Positions 26,088-35,157 are shown, counted from the stretch's first letter. The stretch is 64,000 nucleotides of DNA from Gluconobacter kanchanaburiensis NBRC 103587 (GCF_007988905.1 NZ_BJVA01000007.1:62001-126000), one strand, 5' to 3'. The notes: generated by a model from the sequence alone, not told the origin. Numbers and translations are program-made.

Positions 26088-26648
26088 TCAGGCGCGGTTC
26101 GTGCGGCGCGTCGCAGCCTTTTTCGTGACGCCCTTGCGGGAATGGCGGCTTACCGTCGAGGGTGCTTCGCAGCTTTCATAGGAAGCCGGCTGGGCAACGT
26201 CCTTGGCTTCGGCGTAATGGGCAAGGTCGGAAGACGTTTCCAGTGCGTTGATTTCGTCGAACATCGCTTCGCGCTGTTGGCAGAAGACCGTCCCGGACTT
26301 CAGGCCGCCGAGCGACTGGATGTCGGCGAGCTGCGTGATGTAATCATCATGCTCGACCTGCGCACGACGACCATAAGTCGTGCGGAAATAGCTGTTCAGG
26401 CGCTCGTCCGCATTCAGCAGGGCCGGACGGAACTTGCTGACGAAGGCATTGTACCGTTCCTGAGCCTTGCAGGACAGTGCTGTCACCATAAGTTCGGATT
26501 TCAGACCGGCCACGTCGAAAGCTTCGTGAGCGGGCGAATTACCGCAGTCCGCAGCGCGGGCGGAGAGGGGGTGAACGGCAGCAAGCGTAGCGCAGGAAAG
26601 CCCGACGGCAAACAGGCTATTGACGGAACGGCGAAAGATCGACGGCAT
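26088..26648 (-). CDS. Secreted hypothetical protein
   Basis: A 186-residue protein of unrecognised family. It has a clear signal peptide (FAVGLSCATLAAVHPLSARA) then a mature part starting ADCGNSPAHEAF, with four Cys that could form two disulfides, a helical middle (ERYNAFVSKFRPALLNADER) and a basic tail (SRKGVTKKAATRRTNRA). Start ATG 26648 has GGAG seven bases upstream; a longer reading frame exists but its extra residues look non-coding. Upstream of parE by 83 bases on the same strand. I cannot assign a function. Confidence 0.7.
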   Translation of the reverse strand: MPSIFRRSVNSLFAVGLSCATLAAVHPLSARAADCGNSPAHEAFDVAGLKSELMVTALSCKAQERYNAFVSKFRPALLNADERLNSYFRTTYGRRAQVEHDDYITQLADIQSLGGLKSGTVFCQQREAMFDEINALETSSDLAHYAEAKDVAQPASYESCEAPSTVSRHSRKGVTKKAATRRTNRA

Positions 26649-26960
26649 TGACAGACTCCACAAGACCGGGACGCCCGGCCACAACCACTGGAACAGACTA
26701 CCCGCGGTCGACCCCCTGCGAAAGCTGATTCTGCGTCTGAGGAACGTGCGGCAAGCCATTAATCCGAAACATTATTTCGTGGCAGAAAATTGGCGTTCTC
26801 CACCTCAAAGCCAATTTATCGCGTCGGGGGTATAAAATACCGTCAAAATGGCGACAGTGCCTCCATGCAGTCTTTCGCCTCGTGCGGTCCTGTTCTACAT
26901 CCGAACGTCTGTCCGCTGTGAAAACGCGGCCTGTCCAGTCACGATGCGTTGGAGTTGACC
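26649..26960. promoter_or_regulatory. 312-base divergent regulatory region with two inverted repeats
   Basis: This gene-free stretch lies between the divergent starts of the secreted hypothetical (26648) and the lipoprotein (26961). It contains an 8-bp inverted repeat AAATTGGC/GCCAATTT (26787-26817, 15-base spacer) and a 5-bp repeat GGTAT-AAA-ATACC (26829-26841) that overlaps a TATAAAAT run resembling a -10 box. It is visibly more AT-rich than its flanks. No coding sequence or RNA gene is evident. Confidence 0.4.
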
Positions 26961-27506
26961 GTGCGTCTGCGAGGTTCTGCCATTACCCTGGGTTCGGCAC
27001 TGGCCGTTTCCCTGCTTCTTTCCGGTTGTGCCCAGCAGCCGATCGTCCAGCGTTCCGTGGCCCCGAATCCCTTCGGCTACCAGCGGGCTTCTGCCGTCTG
27101 CCATGTCTCCGCCGTCAAGAAGGCTGCCGATGGTACGATGAGTGTGGATATGACGGTTCGCAGCGATGACGGCCTGTGTTCCATTGCCATCCAGAAGCCG
27201 TTAGGCGGTAGCTACGCCTCTTTCGGCGTCAATCCTCCGCCGACACACGGCAAGGCCTTCCTCTATAACTACGATGGCAAGACCTACGTGGATTACACGC
27301 CGGCCACAGCCTATGCCGGAACAGACTCGTTTACGGCCGAGCTGATCCCCGGCGGTGGCCAGAAGCGCGAGCATCTGACAATTCACGCCACAGTGGATGC
27401 GACCGGCGTCGTTGTTGCAAAGCCGCCCGCAGTTGTTGCACCGACTCCAGCAAAGACGACGGCCCGGAAGGCCACCGTGCGTCATACGGTGCGTCGCAAG
27501 AAGTAA
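26961..27506 (+). CDS. Putative lipoprotein with Ig-like fold, unknown function
   Basis: A 181-residue protein with a lipoprotein signal (LAVSLLLSGCAQ). The mature part has two Cys (VCHVSA and GLCSIA), then a beta-rich segment (AFLYNYDGKTYVDYTPATAY followed by AGTDSFTAEL) reminiscent of bacterial Ig-like or cadherin-like domains, then a Pro/Ala linker and a very basic end (TARKATVRHTVRRKK). The basic tail may bind peptidoglycan or the outer membrane. GTG 26961 is chosen because GGAG lies six bases upstream; a TTG twelve bases earlier is in frame. It has its own terminator. Confidence 0.65.
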   Translation: MRLRGSAITLGSALAVSLLLSGCAQQPIVQRSVAPNPFGYQRASAVCHVSAVKKAADGTMSVDMTVRSDDGLCSIAIQKPLGGSYASFGVNPPPTHGKAFLYNYDGKTYVDYTPATAYAGTDSFTAELIPGGGQKREHLTIHATVDATGVVVAKPPAVVAPTPAKTTARKATVRHTVRRKK

Positions 27507-27533
27507 GTTTCCTTCCAGCCATGGATCGGAACA

Positions 27534-27564
27534 GGGCGGGGAGGCTTCTCTCCGCCCTTTTTTT
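27534..27564 (+). terminator. Rho-independent terminator of the 26961 lipoprotein gene
   Basis: A 10-bp stem with one G-T pair (27534-27543 with 27548-27557, GGGCGGGGAG arm) is followed by seven Ts (27558-27564). Confidence 0.85.
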
Positions 27565-27578
27565 GTCTGACAGGCGCG

Positions 27579-27612
27579 AAAAAACCGGCGGCTCCTTACG
27601 AAGCCGCCGGTT
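27579..27612 (-). terminator. Rho-independent terminator of the OmpA-family gene
   Basis: An 11-bp perfect stem (27583-27593 with 27602-27612, AACCGGCGGCT arm) with an 8-base loop, followed on the minus strand by a run of six Ts (27579-27584). It lies 29 bases past the OmpA stop, back to back with the plus-strand terminator. Confidence 0.85.
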
Positions 27613-27640
27613 GAGCAGAAGGCTGGATCTGTTTTCCCGT

Positions 27641-28795
27641 TTACTTGAAGTCGATCTCTACACGCCGGTTCTGCGCTTCGCGGGTGTTGGGGCCTGTGAC
27701 CACGAGCGGATGGGCCTCTCCGAAACCGTGAGTTGTGATCAGACCGGCAGCAACACCATCACGCACCAGTTCTTCTTTCACAGTATTCGCACGGCGCTGG
27801 GAGAGCGCCATATTGTAAGCTTCACCCCGGTGACCCGGATGCGCTGCCGAACTGTCAGTATAGCCGCTGACTTCAATATGCGTGACCTGCACGGAAGTGG
27901 AATTGCGTGCTGCCGTAGCCACAACAGCTTTGGCGCGTGTGCTGAGTTCAGAAGAATCCCAGTCGAAGAATACGAGATAGGTCCGCGTGGGCGCAGGAGC
28001 CGGGATCGGCATGGGAGCCGCAACCGGTTTCGGCGGCGGGGGCGCCGGATTGAACTCGTAGCGCAGACCCAGCATCAGCGAATGGTTGAAATCCGTTCTC
28101 GTATCGCGGTTACCGCTGGAGACGCCGAATTCTTTCGTCTTGTCCCAGCCACCATAGATTCCGGTCGCCGTGGCCTTATGTCCGTTCGGCCCCATCAGTG
28201 TGTAGAAGCGGTATTCCGCCGTCGCTGACAGACCCACAACCCAGGGAACGGGGAAGGAAAGACCGAAAATTCCCTGATAGGCAAAATTTCCGGTCGTGCC
28301 GCCGACATGCTGGTCAAAGGCACCGTTCGGGGCATGAACATAGGTGTTCATCGCCTGCCAGCCATAGCCGACGCCAGCACCAAAATATGGGAAAACCCAC
28401 GATTTGCCGATATCCATGTCGAACAGGGCGTTAGCCATGACGCCATAGCCCTGCTGACGGCCACCGACGGAAGACGGGAAGGTGCTGGACCGGAACTGCT
28501 GCAGACGATTGTTGCGGTAGTTGCCCTCGACCTCGACGCGGAACCCGTTGCCAAGGCCATATCCCAGGCTGCCGATGCCGGTGACGCCCGCCTGATAGTG
28601 GTCCCGCCCGCTTGGAAAGACCGGGGATAGGCGCGCGGTCTGGTCCTGGTTGAAGCTCGCTCCGCCTTCTCCGGCGATGTACAGACCTTTGATGGGCTGC
28701 GCGGTTGCGGCACCCATGACGAGCATTGAAACGCCTGCTGTGAACCCGGCTCGGGTCAGCCAGGTTCTGACAACGGATCGCTGCGTCATGTCCAT
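27641..28795 (-). CDS. OmpA-family outer-membrane protein
   Basis: A 384-residue protein. It has a signal peptide (SMLVMGAATA-QP), an eight-strand-type beta-barrel (GLYIAGEGGASFNQ, YQAGVTGIGSLGYGLGNGFR and so on), a short Pro-rich hinge (PAPPPPKPVAAPMPIPAP) and a C-terminal OmpA domain (YLVFFDWDSSELS, VSGYTDSSA, LSQRRANTVKEELV, NRRVEIDFK) that binds peptidoglycan. It anchors the outer membrane to the wall. ATG 28795 and ATG 28789 share one GGAGAG element; the first is given. The gene is monocistronic with a strong terminator. Confidence 0.92.
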   Translation of the reverse strand: MDMTQRSVVRTWLTRAGFTAGVSMLVMGAATAQPIKGLYIAGEGGASFNQDQTARLSPVFPSGRDHYQAGVTGIGSLGYGLGNGFRVEVEGNYRNNRLQQFRSSTFPSSVGGRQQGYGVMANALFDMDIGKSWVFPYFGAGVGYGWQAMNTYVHAPNGAFDQHVGGTTGNFAYQGIFGLSFPVPWVVGLSATAEYRFYTLMGPNGHKATATGIYGGWDKTKEFGVSSGNRDTRTDFNHSLMLGLRYEFNPAPPPPKPVAAPMPIPAPAPTRTYLVFFDWDSSELSTRAKAVVATAARNSTSVQVTHIEVSGYTDSSAAHPGHRGEAYNMALSQRRANTVKEELVRDGVAAGLITTHGFGEAHPLVVTGPNTREAQNRRVEIDFK

Positions 28796-28933
28796 TTCTC
28801 TCCAACCAGCCAAATCTTGTGTGTGTTCTTGCCGAAAGCTCGGACGATGGCAACGCATCACACAGCACAATGCCGCATCATACGGTTTTCTTTATGGCAG
28901 GTTCGCCATGTGCTGTGTCTTCACTCCCACAGT

Positions 28934-29275
28934 TTACGCCTCTTCGTCCAGATCGAGGCGTCTCGATCCCAGGGTGCGTTCTACGGGCTGGGCAACGTCA
29001 CGCATCTCAAGTTCGATAATCCACAGATCGGGATCATAGGTCTTCTGCCGTTCCAGATAGGCGTTGACGCTTTCCGCGTCGGTGGCGTCCACACGGACCC
29101 AGTCGCTGCCATCTTCCCGCAGGACCCCGAGTCCCCCGCTCCGGTCCGTCAGGACGATCAGGACTGCGCCTGCGTCTTCGTCACCTTTTTTCAGCACCAT
29201 GGCCGAGGTGCCGTCGGAAGAAATACGGCGCAGGACAGCCCGTACCCAGAGTCCCGTTTTCAATCGTGCGGCCAT
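28934..29275 (-). CDS. DUF1491 family protein
   Basis: A 113-residue cytoplasmic-looking protein matching the small alphaproteobacterial DUF1491 family: GLWVRAVLRRI at the N-terminus, AMVLKKGDEDAGAVLIVL in the middle and YLERQKTYDPDLWIIELE near the end. No function is known for the family. Start ATG 29275. It begins 25 bases after the S41 protease stop, so the two are probably co-transcribed. Confidence 0.75.
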   Translation of the reverse strand: MAARLKTGLWVRAVLRRISSDGTSAMVLKKGDEDAGAVLIVLTDRSGGLGVLREDGSDWVRVDATDAESVNAYLERQKTYDPDLWIIELEMRDVAQPVERTLGSRRLDLDEEA

Positions 29276-29300
29276 GGTTGTTTCCGTTCGTCCTGCATGA

Positions 29301-31085
29301 TTAGTGGAGAGGTGCGCTGTTCTCGTCCGGAACAGACTCCAGCGCTGCCCGGTAAGCGGCCGGAGAAGACAGCAGCGCCCGTGCTGCTTCCATGTCGGAG
29401 TCCGATCCGATCGCGGCGGGACAGTGCTTCCGGATCTCGAGGATTTTCGCAACCGGAACCGGGTAACGTGCTGCGCGTGCCATCTGTATAGCTTCGCCCT
29501 GAAGGGTATGGCCCTCTCTGAGCGCGGCGAGCTGCGCCTGAAGTGAGTCCGTGCCCAGGGATGTGCAGATCTGGGGCATGACCCCCAGCCCCTGGATCGG
29601 CCAGCCGAGAGGCGCCTGATTGCGACTCCACGTCACGAACAGCTCGCCTCTGTTGGGCATCTGTCCAATGACCTGCACGAGGCCTTTGCCAAGCGTTTCG
29701 CTGCCGATCACGACAGCGCGCCGGTGATCGGCGAGGGCAGATGCGAGGATTTCCGCCGCGCTCGCCGTTCTGCCGTCTACGAGAATGACCACAGGGGTGC
29801 CATTGGTCATGTCGCCACCCTGAACGGCCCAGATATGGTTGGCCAGTGGATTCCGGCCATGCGTGGTTACTGCCACACCATGATCGAGCAGGAGTGCTGC
29901 CGTAGTGACGGCCTGCTGGAGGACGCCGCCGCGATCGCCCCGCAGATCAATGATGATGCCCGCTGCTTTCTTGCCCGGAGAGGTGGTTGAAGGGGCAGTC
30001 TGGGTTGGATCGTCCACGACCTGATCCAGAAACTGGCTGACTTCCTCGGCGGTCTGGGTCGAGAAGGAGGCGACGCGTAGCAGGGTGAAGGGGCCGTCGC
30101 TGGACGCGAAGACGGTCTCTGGCGGAACCTGCGTCCGTTCCAGCCGGACCGTCGTTGTGCGGTGCCCTCGGGAGGAAATCCCCAGCGTGATGGAGGTGTG
30201 GTTGTCTCCTTCAAGCCAGCTCTGCACGGTTGCGGCATCCTGTCCGTGCGTCGTGCGCCCGTTGACGGACACCAGATGCTCGCCCGTATCTACCCCGGCC
30301 TCCCAGGCAGGTCCGTTGGCGTTGACGGCGGCGATCACGATTTTCCGTCCGCTTTGTCCGAGTGTCAGTCCCACGGTTCCCGTATCTCCTGAACGGCGCG
30401 TACGGTCCGACAGGGCAGGCGCCGGCGCAAGATAGCGGGAATAGGGATCCAGGTGATTGAAAAGCTCGTCGAAAAAGCCCTGCAAAAGTGCGTCCGGCCC
30501 GGCATCACGCAGCGTGGAGGACTGTTTCCATGCCGCCTGCATGGCCGCCGTGACAAGTTCCGCCCATGCGCCATTGCTGTCGGCCGGGGGAACAGGCTGA
30601 GAAAAAATGACGGTCTGCCCTTGCAGGACGGTCAGCACCGAGGGGGACTGTGCCGAAGCGTCCGAGGCCTTCTCTGCGGCGACCGCCGTGCTTGGAGCTG
30701 ACGCAAGGGGGGTGGGAGGAGCAGGATGGGTTTCCGTAACGGAGAGGGTCGGGTCAATCGCGGTCAGGCCATCCAGCCCCCAGATGCAGAAATCCCGGGC
30801 GGAATGGGCCTCAAGGGTCCGGGGCTCCAGAAAACCGAGCGCCGCGACCAGAACTTCGCGTGTCGCCGAGACTGAAAAGGAGGGGGCTGGCGGCGGAATT
30901 ACCGGTGCGGGTGATGGCTGTGTTTCTGCCGGATGGCCGTTTGGCAGCGGTGATCCGGCAGCAGGGATGTCCTGTGTCCTGGCGGATCCTGTGGAGGTCA
31001 TGAAGATCAATATGCAGACCGCCAGACCCAGACCCCGGGCCGGACGACATGCCGCCTCTCGGCTGCGCGGCATGGTGAAAGTCAT
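29301..31085 (-). CDS. S41 family peptidase with PDZ domain
   Basis: A 594-residue exported protease of the C-terminal processing (CtpA/Prc) class. It has a signal peptide (GLGLAVCILIFMTSTGSA), a long Pro/Ala/Thr-rich N-terminal region with two non-catalytic segments, a PDZ domain (VGLTLGQSGRKIVIAAV to SITLGISS) and the S41 core: IDLRGDRGGVLQQAV, RTASAAEILASALADHRR with the catalytic Ser candidate, and SETLGKGLVQ with the general-base Lys. Such enzymes trim or degrade periplasmic proteins. The start is uncertain: ATG 31085 and 31073 both lack a clear ribosome-binding site. Followed by DUF1491. Confidence 0.8.
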   Translation of the reverse strand: MTFTMPRSREAACRPARGLGLAVCILIFMTSTGSARTQDIPAAGSPLPNGHPAETQPSPAPVIPPPAPSFSVSATREVLVAALGFLEPRTLEAHSARDFCIWGLDGLTAIDPTLSVTETHPAPPTPLASAPSTAVAAEKASDASAQSPSVLTVLQGQTVIFSQPVPPADSNGAWAELVTAAMQAAWKQSSTLRDAGPDALLQGFFDELFNHLDPYSRYLAPAPALSDRTRRSGDTGTVGLTLGQSGRKIVIAAVNANGPAWEAGVDTGEHLVSVNGRTTHGQDAATVQSWLEGDNHTSITLGISSRGHRTTTVRLERTQVPPETVFASSDGPFTLLRVASFSTQTAEEVSQFLDQVVDDPTQTAPSTTSPGKKAAGIIIDLRGDRGGVLQQAVTTAALLLDHGVAVTTHGRNPLANHIWAVQGGDMTNGTPVVILVDGRTASAAEILASALADHRRAVVIGSETLGKGLVQVIGQMPNRGELFVTWSRNQAPLGWPIQGLGVMPQICTSLGTDSLQAQLAALREGHTLQGEAIQMARAARYPVPVAKILEIRKHCPAAIGSDSDMEAARALLSSPAAYRAALESVPDENSAPLH

Positions 31086-31203
31086 AGGGCGGACAGCATG
31101 ACGCAAAACGGGGTCCTTGGAGACGGGATAGCAAAAGACGGCTGCTCCCGTAACGTGACCACGCCACAAACTTCAGCCACGGTAAAGACTTGCCAGATCA
31201 AAT

Positions 31204-31241
31204 CTGGGGTCGGCAGTGCCATCTGGCAACACTGCCGACCC
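31204..31241 (-). terminator. Probable terminator after topA
   Basis: A perfect 12-bp inverted repeat (31207-31218 with 31230-31241, GGGTCGGCAGTG arm) with an 11-base loop lies ten bases past the topA stop. The T run is weak on both strands (CAGATTTG on minus, TCTGTTTTC on plus), but position and stem strength suggest termination between topA and the S41 gene. Confidence 0.6.
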
Positions 31242-31250
31242 GATCTGTTT

Positions 31251-33947
31251 TCAGTCTTCCGACGAGGTGTCGGAAGCAGTCTTACGCTTCCGCGCTGTTG
31301 TGGTTTTCGTCTTTGTGGCAGATTTGGCCGGGCTACGCTTCGTTACTTTCTTCGCCGCAGTCTCATCCCCTTCCGAAGACGCAACAGCTTTCTTGGCTTT
31401 TGCCGTTTTCGGAGCTGCTTTTTTCGCGGAAGTTTTTTTTGCGCCGCCTTTCAGTGGCTTGCCCTTTTCCGCCAGAAGCGCCACCGCTTCATCGAGCGTG
31501 ACCTCCTCCATGTCCTGCCCCTTCGGCAGGTTGGCGATCAGCTGACCATGCTGGGCGTAAGGGCCGAACCGTCCCTTGCGGATCATGACTGCTTCGCCGT
31601 CCTTGGGGTGTGGTCCCAGATTGCGGATGGAGGCGAGCTTTTTTGCCAGCGAATCTACGGCCCGGTTCAGCCCGACTGTCAGGACGTCGTCGTCCTTGTC
31701 GAGCGTGCCATAGATGGCGCCCATCTTCACATATGGCCCGAACCGTCCAAGGCCGGCCTCGATCTTTTCGCCCGTTTCGGGGTGAAGTCCGACCAGACGC
31801 GGCAGGGACAGCAGTCCCAGCGCCTGTTCCATGGTCATGGTATTGCCGTCGATTCCCTTGGGAATGGTCGTCCGCTTGGGCTTGGCTTTCTTGTCCTCGG
31901 GATTGGGTTCGCCGCGCTGGATATACAGCCCGTACGGTCCGCGCCGGATCGAGATGTCCTCCCCGGTATCCGGGTCCTGGCCTAGAATTTTCGGCCCGTC
32001 GTTCAGCCCTTCGGTATCGCCTTCCTCGGCCACCAGACGACGGGTGAACTGGCAGGTCGGATAATTCGAACAGCCGATGAACGCGCCGAACTTGCCAAGC
32101 CGCAGGCCCAGCCGTCCGGTTCCGCAGGAGGTGCAGACGCGCGGATCGCCACCATCGGGGCGGGGCGGGAAGAAATGCGGCGCGAGGTCTTCGTCCAGAG
32201 CGTCGATGACGTCCGAGATTTTCAGATCCTTGGTCTGCGCTACAGCAGCCGAGAAATCATGCCAGAACGCCGCCATGACATCATGCCAGTCCGCACGGCC
32301 GCCTGAAATATCATCAAGCTGTTCTTCAAGCGAGGCTGTGAAACCTGAATCCACATAGCGCTCGAAGAACGATGTCAGGAACGCTGTAACAAGCCGTCCG
32401 CGATCTTCAGGCACGAAACGCCGTGCATCAAGCCGCACGTAATTGCGGTCCCGCAGTACGCCGAGAATGGAGGCGTAGGTCGAGGGACGGCCAATGCCGA
32501 TCTCTTCCATTTTCTTGACGAGCGAGGCTTCCGAATAACGCGGAGGCGGCTGGGTGAAATGCTGCTCGGCGTCCACGGCGCCGGTCGTCAGGCGGTCGCC
32601 TTCCTTCATCGGCGGCAGGAGCTTGCCGTCTTCGTCTTCAGCCTTCGTATCGTCTCGGCCCTCGATATAGAGCTTGAGGAAGCCGTCGAATGCGATGGTC
32701 GAACCCGTGGCGCGCAGAAGCGTCTGGCCACTCGCATCCGCTAGCGTTACCGCCACCTGATCCAGTTCCGCCGACTGCATCTGCGAGGCGACGGAACGCT
32801 TCCAGATCAGCTCGTACAGCTTCTTCTGGTCGGGTGTCAGCGCATGGCCGACCTGTTGGGGTGTCAGAAAGACGTCAGTCGGGCGGATGGCCTCATGGGC
32901 CTCCTGCGCGTTCTTGGCCTTGGTGGAATAAGCGCGCGGGAAATCCGGCACATAGTCATCGCCGAACGCCTTGCCGATATGCCCGCGGATGGACCCGATG
33001 GCTTCCTTCGCCATCGTCACACCATCGGTTCGCATATAGGTGATGAGGCCGGTGGTTTCGCCGCGCAGATCCACACCTTCATAAAGCTGCTGCGCCGTAC
33101 GCATCGTCGTCTGTGCGCTCATGCCGAGTTTGCGGGACGCCTCCTGCTGGAGGGTCGATGTCGTGAACGGCGGCGGCGGGTTGCGCTTGGTGCGCTTGCG
33201 CTCGACGGAGCGCACCGTGAACTGTCCGCCGAGGACCGTATCGCGCGCGCCGAACGCCAGTTGTTCGTTGTTCAGGTCGAACTGGTCGAGCTTCTCGCCC
33301 TTGAGATGCGTCAGACGGGCCTGAAAGGCGGCCTTGCCGGGCGTCGTGAAGCCGCCGGTGACGGTCCAGTATTCTTTCGGACGGAAAACCTCGATTTCGG
33401 CTTCGCGCTCACAGATCAGACGCAGTGCGACGGACTGCACCCGCCCGGCGCTCCGGCTGCCCGGCAGTTTGCGCCACAGGACGGGGGAGAGCGTAAAGCC
33501 CACCAGATAGTCCAGCGCACGACGAGCCAGGTAGGCGTCAATCAGCGGACGGTCCAGCTCGCGTGGAGCTGCCATCGCTGCCGTGACGGCTGATTTGGTG
33601 ATTTCGTTGAAGGTGACGCGATGGACATCCACGTTCTTCAGAAGCTTCTTTTCTTCCAGAACGCTGCGGACATGCCAGGAAATCGCTTCGCCTTCGCGAT
33701 CCGGGTCAGTGGCGAGATAGAGGTTTTTCGCCCCCTTCAGCGCCTTGGTGATTGCTGAGATCTGCTTTGCGCCGCGCTCGTCCGTCTGCCAGCTCATGGC
33801 AAAATTTTCGTCCGGGCGCACGCTCCCGTCCTTGGGCGGCAGATCCCGCACATGTCCGAATGAAGCGAGCACGGTATATCCGCTTCCCAGATACTTGTTG
33901 ATCGTCTTGGCCTTTGCCGGGCTCTCGACCACCACAACGTCCGTCAT
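31251..33947 (-). CDS. topA: DNA topoisomerase I
   Basis: Type IA topoisomerase that relaxes negative supercoils. It has 898 residues. The TOPRIM domain begins VVVESPAKAKTINKYLG and continues ATDPDREGEAISWH; the active-site region has TGLITYMRTDGVTMAKEA with the catalytic Tyr. One Cys4 zinc finger (CTSCGTGRLGLRLGKFGAF then GCSNYPTC) is followed by repeats lacking Cys. The last 70 or so residues are a Lys/Ala/Thr-rich tail. Start ATG 33947 has GGAG five bases upstream. It is the last gene of the gltX-to-topA run, 25 bases after dprA. Confidence 0.95.
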   Translation of the reverse strand: MTDVVVVESPAKAKTINKYLGSGYTVLASFGHVRDLPPKDGSVRPDENFAMSWQTDERGAKQISAITKALKGAKNLYLATDPDREGEAISWHVRSVLEEKKLLKNVDVHRVTFNEITKSAVTAAMAAPRELDRPLIDAYLARRALDYLVGFTLSPVLWRKLPGSRSAGRVQSVALRLICEREAEIEVFRPKEYWTVTGGFTTPGKAAFQARLTHLKGEKLDQFDLNNEQLAFGARDTVLGGQFTVRSVERKRTKRNPPPPFTTSTLQQEASRKLGMSAQTTMRTAQQLYEGVDLRGETTGLITYMRTDGVTMAKEAIGSIRGHIGKAFGDDYVPDFPRAYSTKAKNAQEAHEAIRPTDVFLTPQQVGHALTPDQKKLYELIWKRSVASQMQSAELDQVAVTLADASGQTLLRATGSTIAFDGFLKLYIEGRDDTKAEDEDGKLLPPMKEGDRLTTGAVDAEQHFTQPPPRYSEASLVKKMEEIGIGRPSTYASILGVLRDRNYVRLDARRFVPEDRGRLVTAFLTSFFERYVDSGFTASLEEQLDDISGGRADWHDVMAAFWHDFSAAVAQTKDLKISDVIDALDEDLAPHFFPPRPDGGDPRVCTSCGTGRLGLRLGKFGAFIGCSNYPTCQFTRRLVAEEGDTEGLNDGPKILGQDPDTGEDISIRRGPYGLYIQRGEPNPEDKKAKPKRTTIPKGIDGNTMTMEQALGLLSLPRLVGLHPETGEKIEAGLGRFGPYVKMGAIYGTLDKDDDVLTVGLNRAVDSLAKKLASIRNLGPHPKDGEAVMIRKGRFGPYAQHGQLIANLPKGQDMEEVTLDEAVALLAEKGKPLKGGAKKTSAKKAAPKTAKAKKAVASSEGDETAAKKVTKRSPAKSATKTKTTTARKRKTASDTSSED

Positions 33948-33972
33948 CGCCACTCCGGTATTCCGCGTCACT

Positions 33973-35157
33973 TCAGTTCGGCAGCAACGCCACGCGTCCG
34001 CCGGGCACAAACTCCACGACCCCGCCAAGCTCCAGCTCGGCCAGCGTCGCAAGTACTGCCGATACGGAGAACTGGCAGCGGTGCACCACGTCGTCAACTG
34101 TTACGGGTGTCACGGAGAGGAGCGCGCAAACCGTTTTTCCGACCAGATCCGGGTCTGTCCAGTCTGCTTCACTGGTTGCACTCCATGGGTGAGACGGTTC
34201 GGAAAAGCCGGTTAAGAGCGGATTATGGGATGCTGAACGCTGCCACGGAGCTGGTTCTCGTCGAGGGAGGTCCGGGGGAAGAGCCTGTAGAATGTCACCG
34301 ATATTTTCTGTCAGAGTTGCCTGGCCCGTCTTGATCAACTGGTTTCCGCCCCGGGACCGCGGATCGAGCGGCGATCCGGGCACGACCAGCAGTTCGCGGT
34401 TATAAGACTGGGCCAGTTCAGCCGTGATCAGTGTGCCCGATCCCAGTGTTGCCTCGATGATCAGACATCCCAGCGAAATCCCGGCGATCAGGCGGTTGCG
34501 CCGTGGGAAATGGCGGGCCAGAGGGGCAGTCCCGAGCAGAGATTCCGTGACCAGACAGCCCTGTTCTGCAATTCGTTTCTGGAGGGAGGTATTTTCGGGC
34601 GGGTAGACATGATCGAGGCCTCCTGCGATTGCGGCCACCGTCAGTCCCGGATGAAGCGCAGCCGCATGGGCCGCCGAGTCGATTCCCCGGGCCAGACCGG
34701 AGATGATGCAAAGCCCGGCCTGTGCAATTTCGGCAGAAAGACTTTCCGCAATCCGGATTCCCGCCGCCGAAGCATTCCGTGCGCCCACAACCCCGACAGA
34801 CCGCATCGACAGTTTGCGGACATCACCAAGAGTGAACAGGACGGGGGGTGCGTCCGGGATCCGGGACAGCATCAGTGGATAGTCCGCATCGCCCCGTAGA
34901 AGCATCCGTCCGCCCAGTTTTTCAAGGCGTTCGAGCTCGTCCGTCATGGACGAAACGCTGGGGATGACGGCTTCGTCCCGGCGTCCCGCCTTGCGCATCC
35001 GTCCGGGCAGGGCGGCGAGTGCCACGCCCGCACTTCCATACTGGGTCATCAGTCGCGTAAAGTTGACCGGGCCCACCCCCAGCGTGCGTGCGAGGCGCAG
35101 GGCGTCGATTCGGTCAGTGAAGGACGTGGTGGCGGGAAGGCCCAGAGAAGCGGTCAT
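33973..35157 (-). CDS. dprA: DNA processing protein DprA/Smf
   Basis: Binds incoming single-stranded DNA during transformation and loads RecA. It has 394 residues. An N-terminal helical domain (ALRLARTLGVGPVNFTRLM) precedes the Rossmann-like core with GVVGARNASAAG, SGLARGIDSAAHAAAL, GGLDHVYPPEN and GSGTLITAELA. A C-terminal winged-helix domain (TPVTVDDVVHRCQFSVSAVL) is present. comEC is also in this window at 41043, so two core competence genes are present. Located between plsY and topA, a usual alphaproteobacterial order. Confidence 0.92.
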   Translation of the reverse strand: MTASLGLPATTSFTDRIDALRLARTLGVGPVNFTRLMTQYGSAGVALAALPGRMRKAGRRDEAVIPSVSSMTDELERLEKLGGRMLLRGDADYPLMLSRIPDAPPVLFTLGDVRKLSMRSVGVVGARNASAAGIRIAESLSAEIAQAGLCIISGLARGIDSAAHAAALHPGLTVAAIAGGLDHVYPPENTSLQKRIAEQGCLVTESLLGTAPLARHFPRRNRLIAGISLGCLIIEATLGSGTLITAELAQSYNRELLVVPGSPLDPRSRGGNQLIKTGQATLTENIGDILQALPPDLPRREPAPWQRSASHNPLLTGFSEPSHPWSATSEADWTDPDLVGKTVCALLSVTPVTVDDVVHRCQFSVSAVLATLAELELGGVVEFVPGGRVALLPN

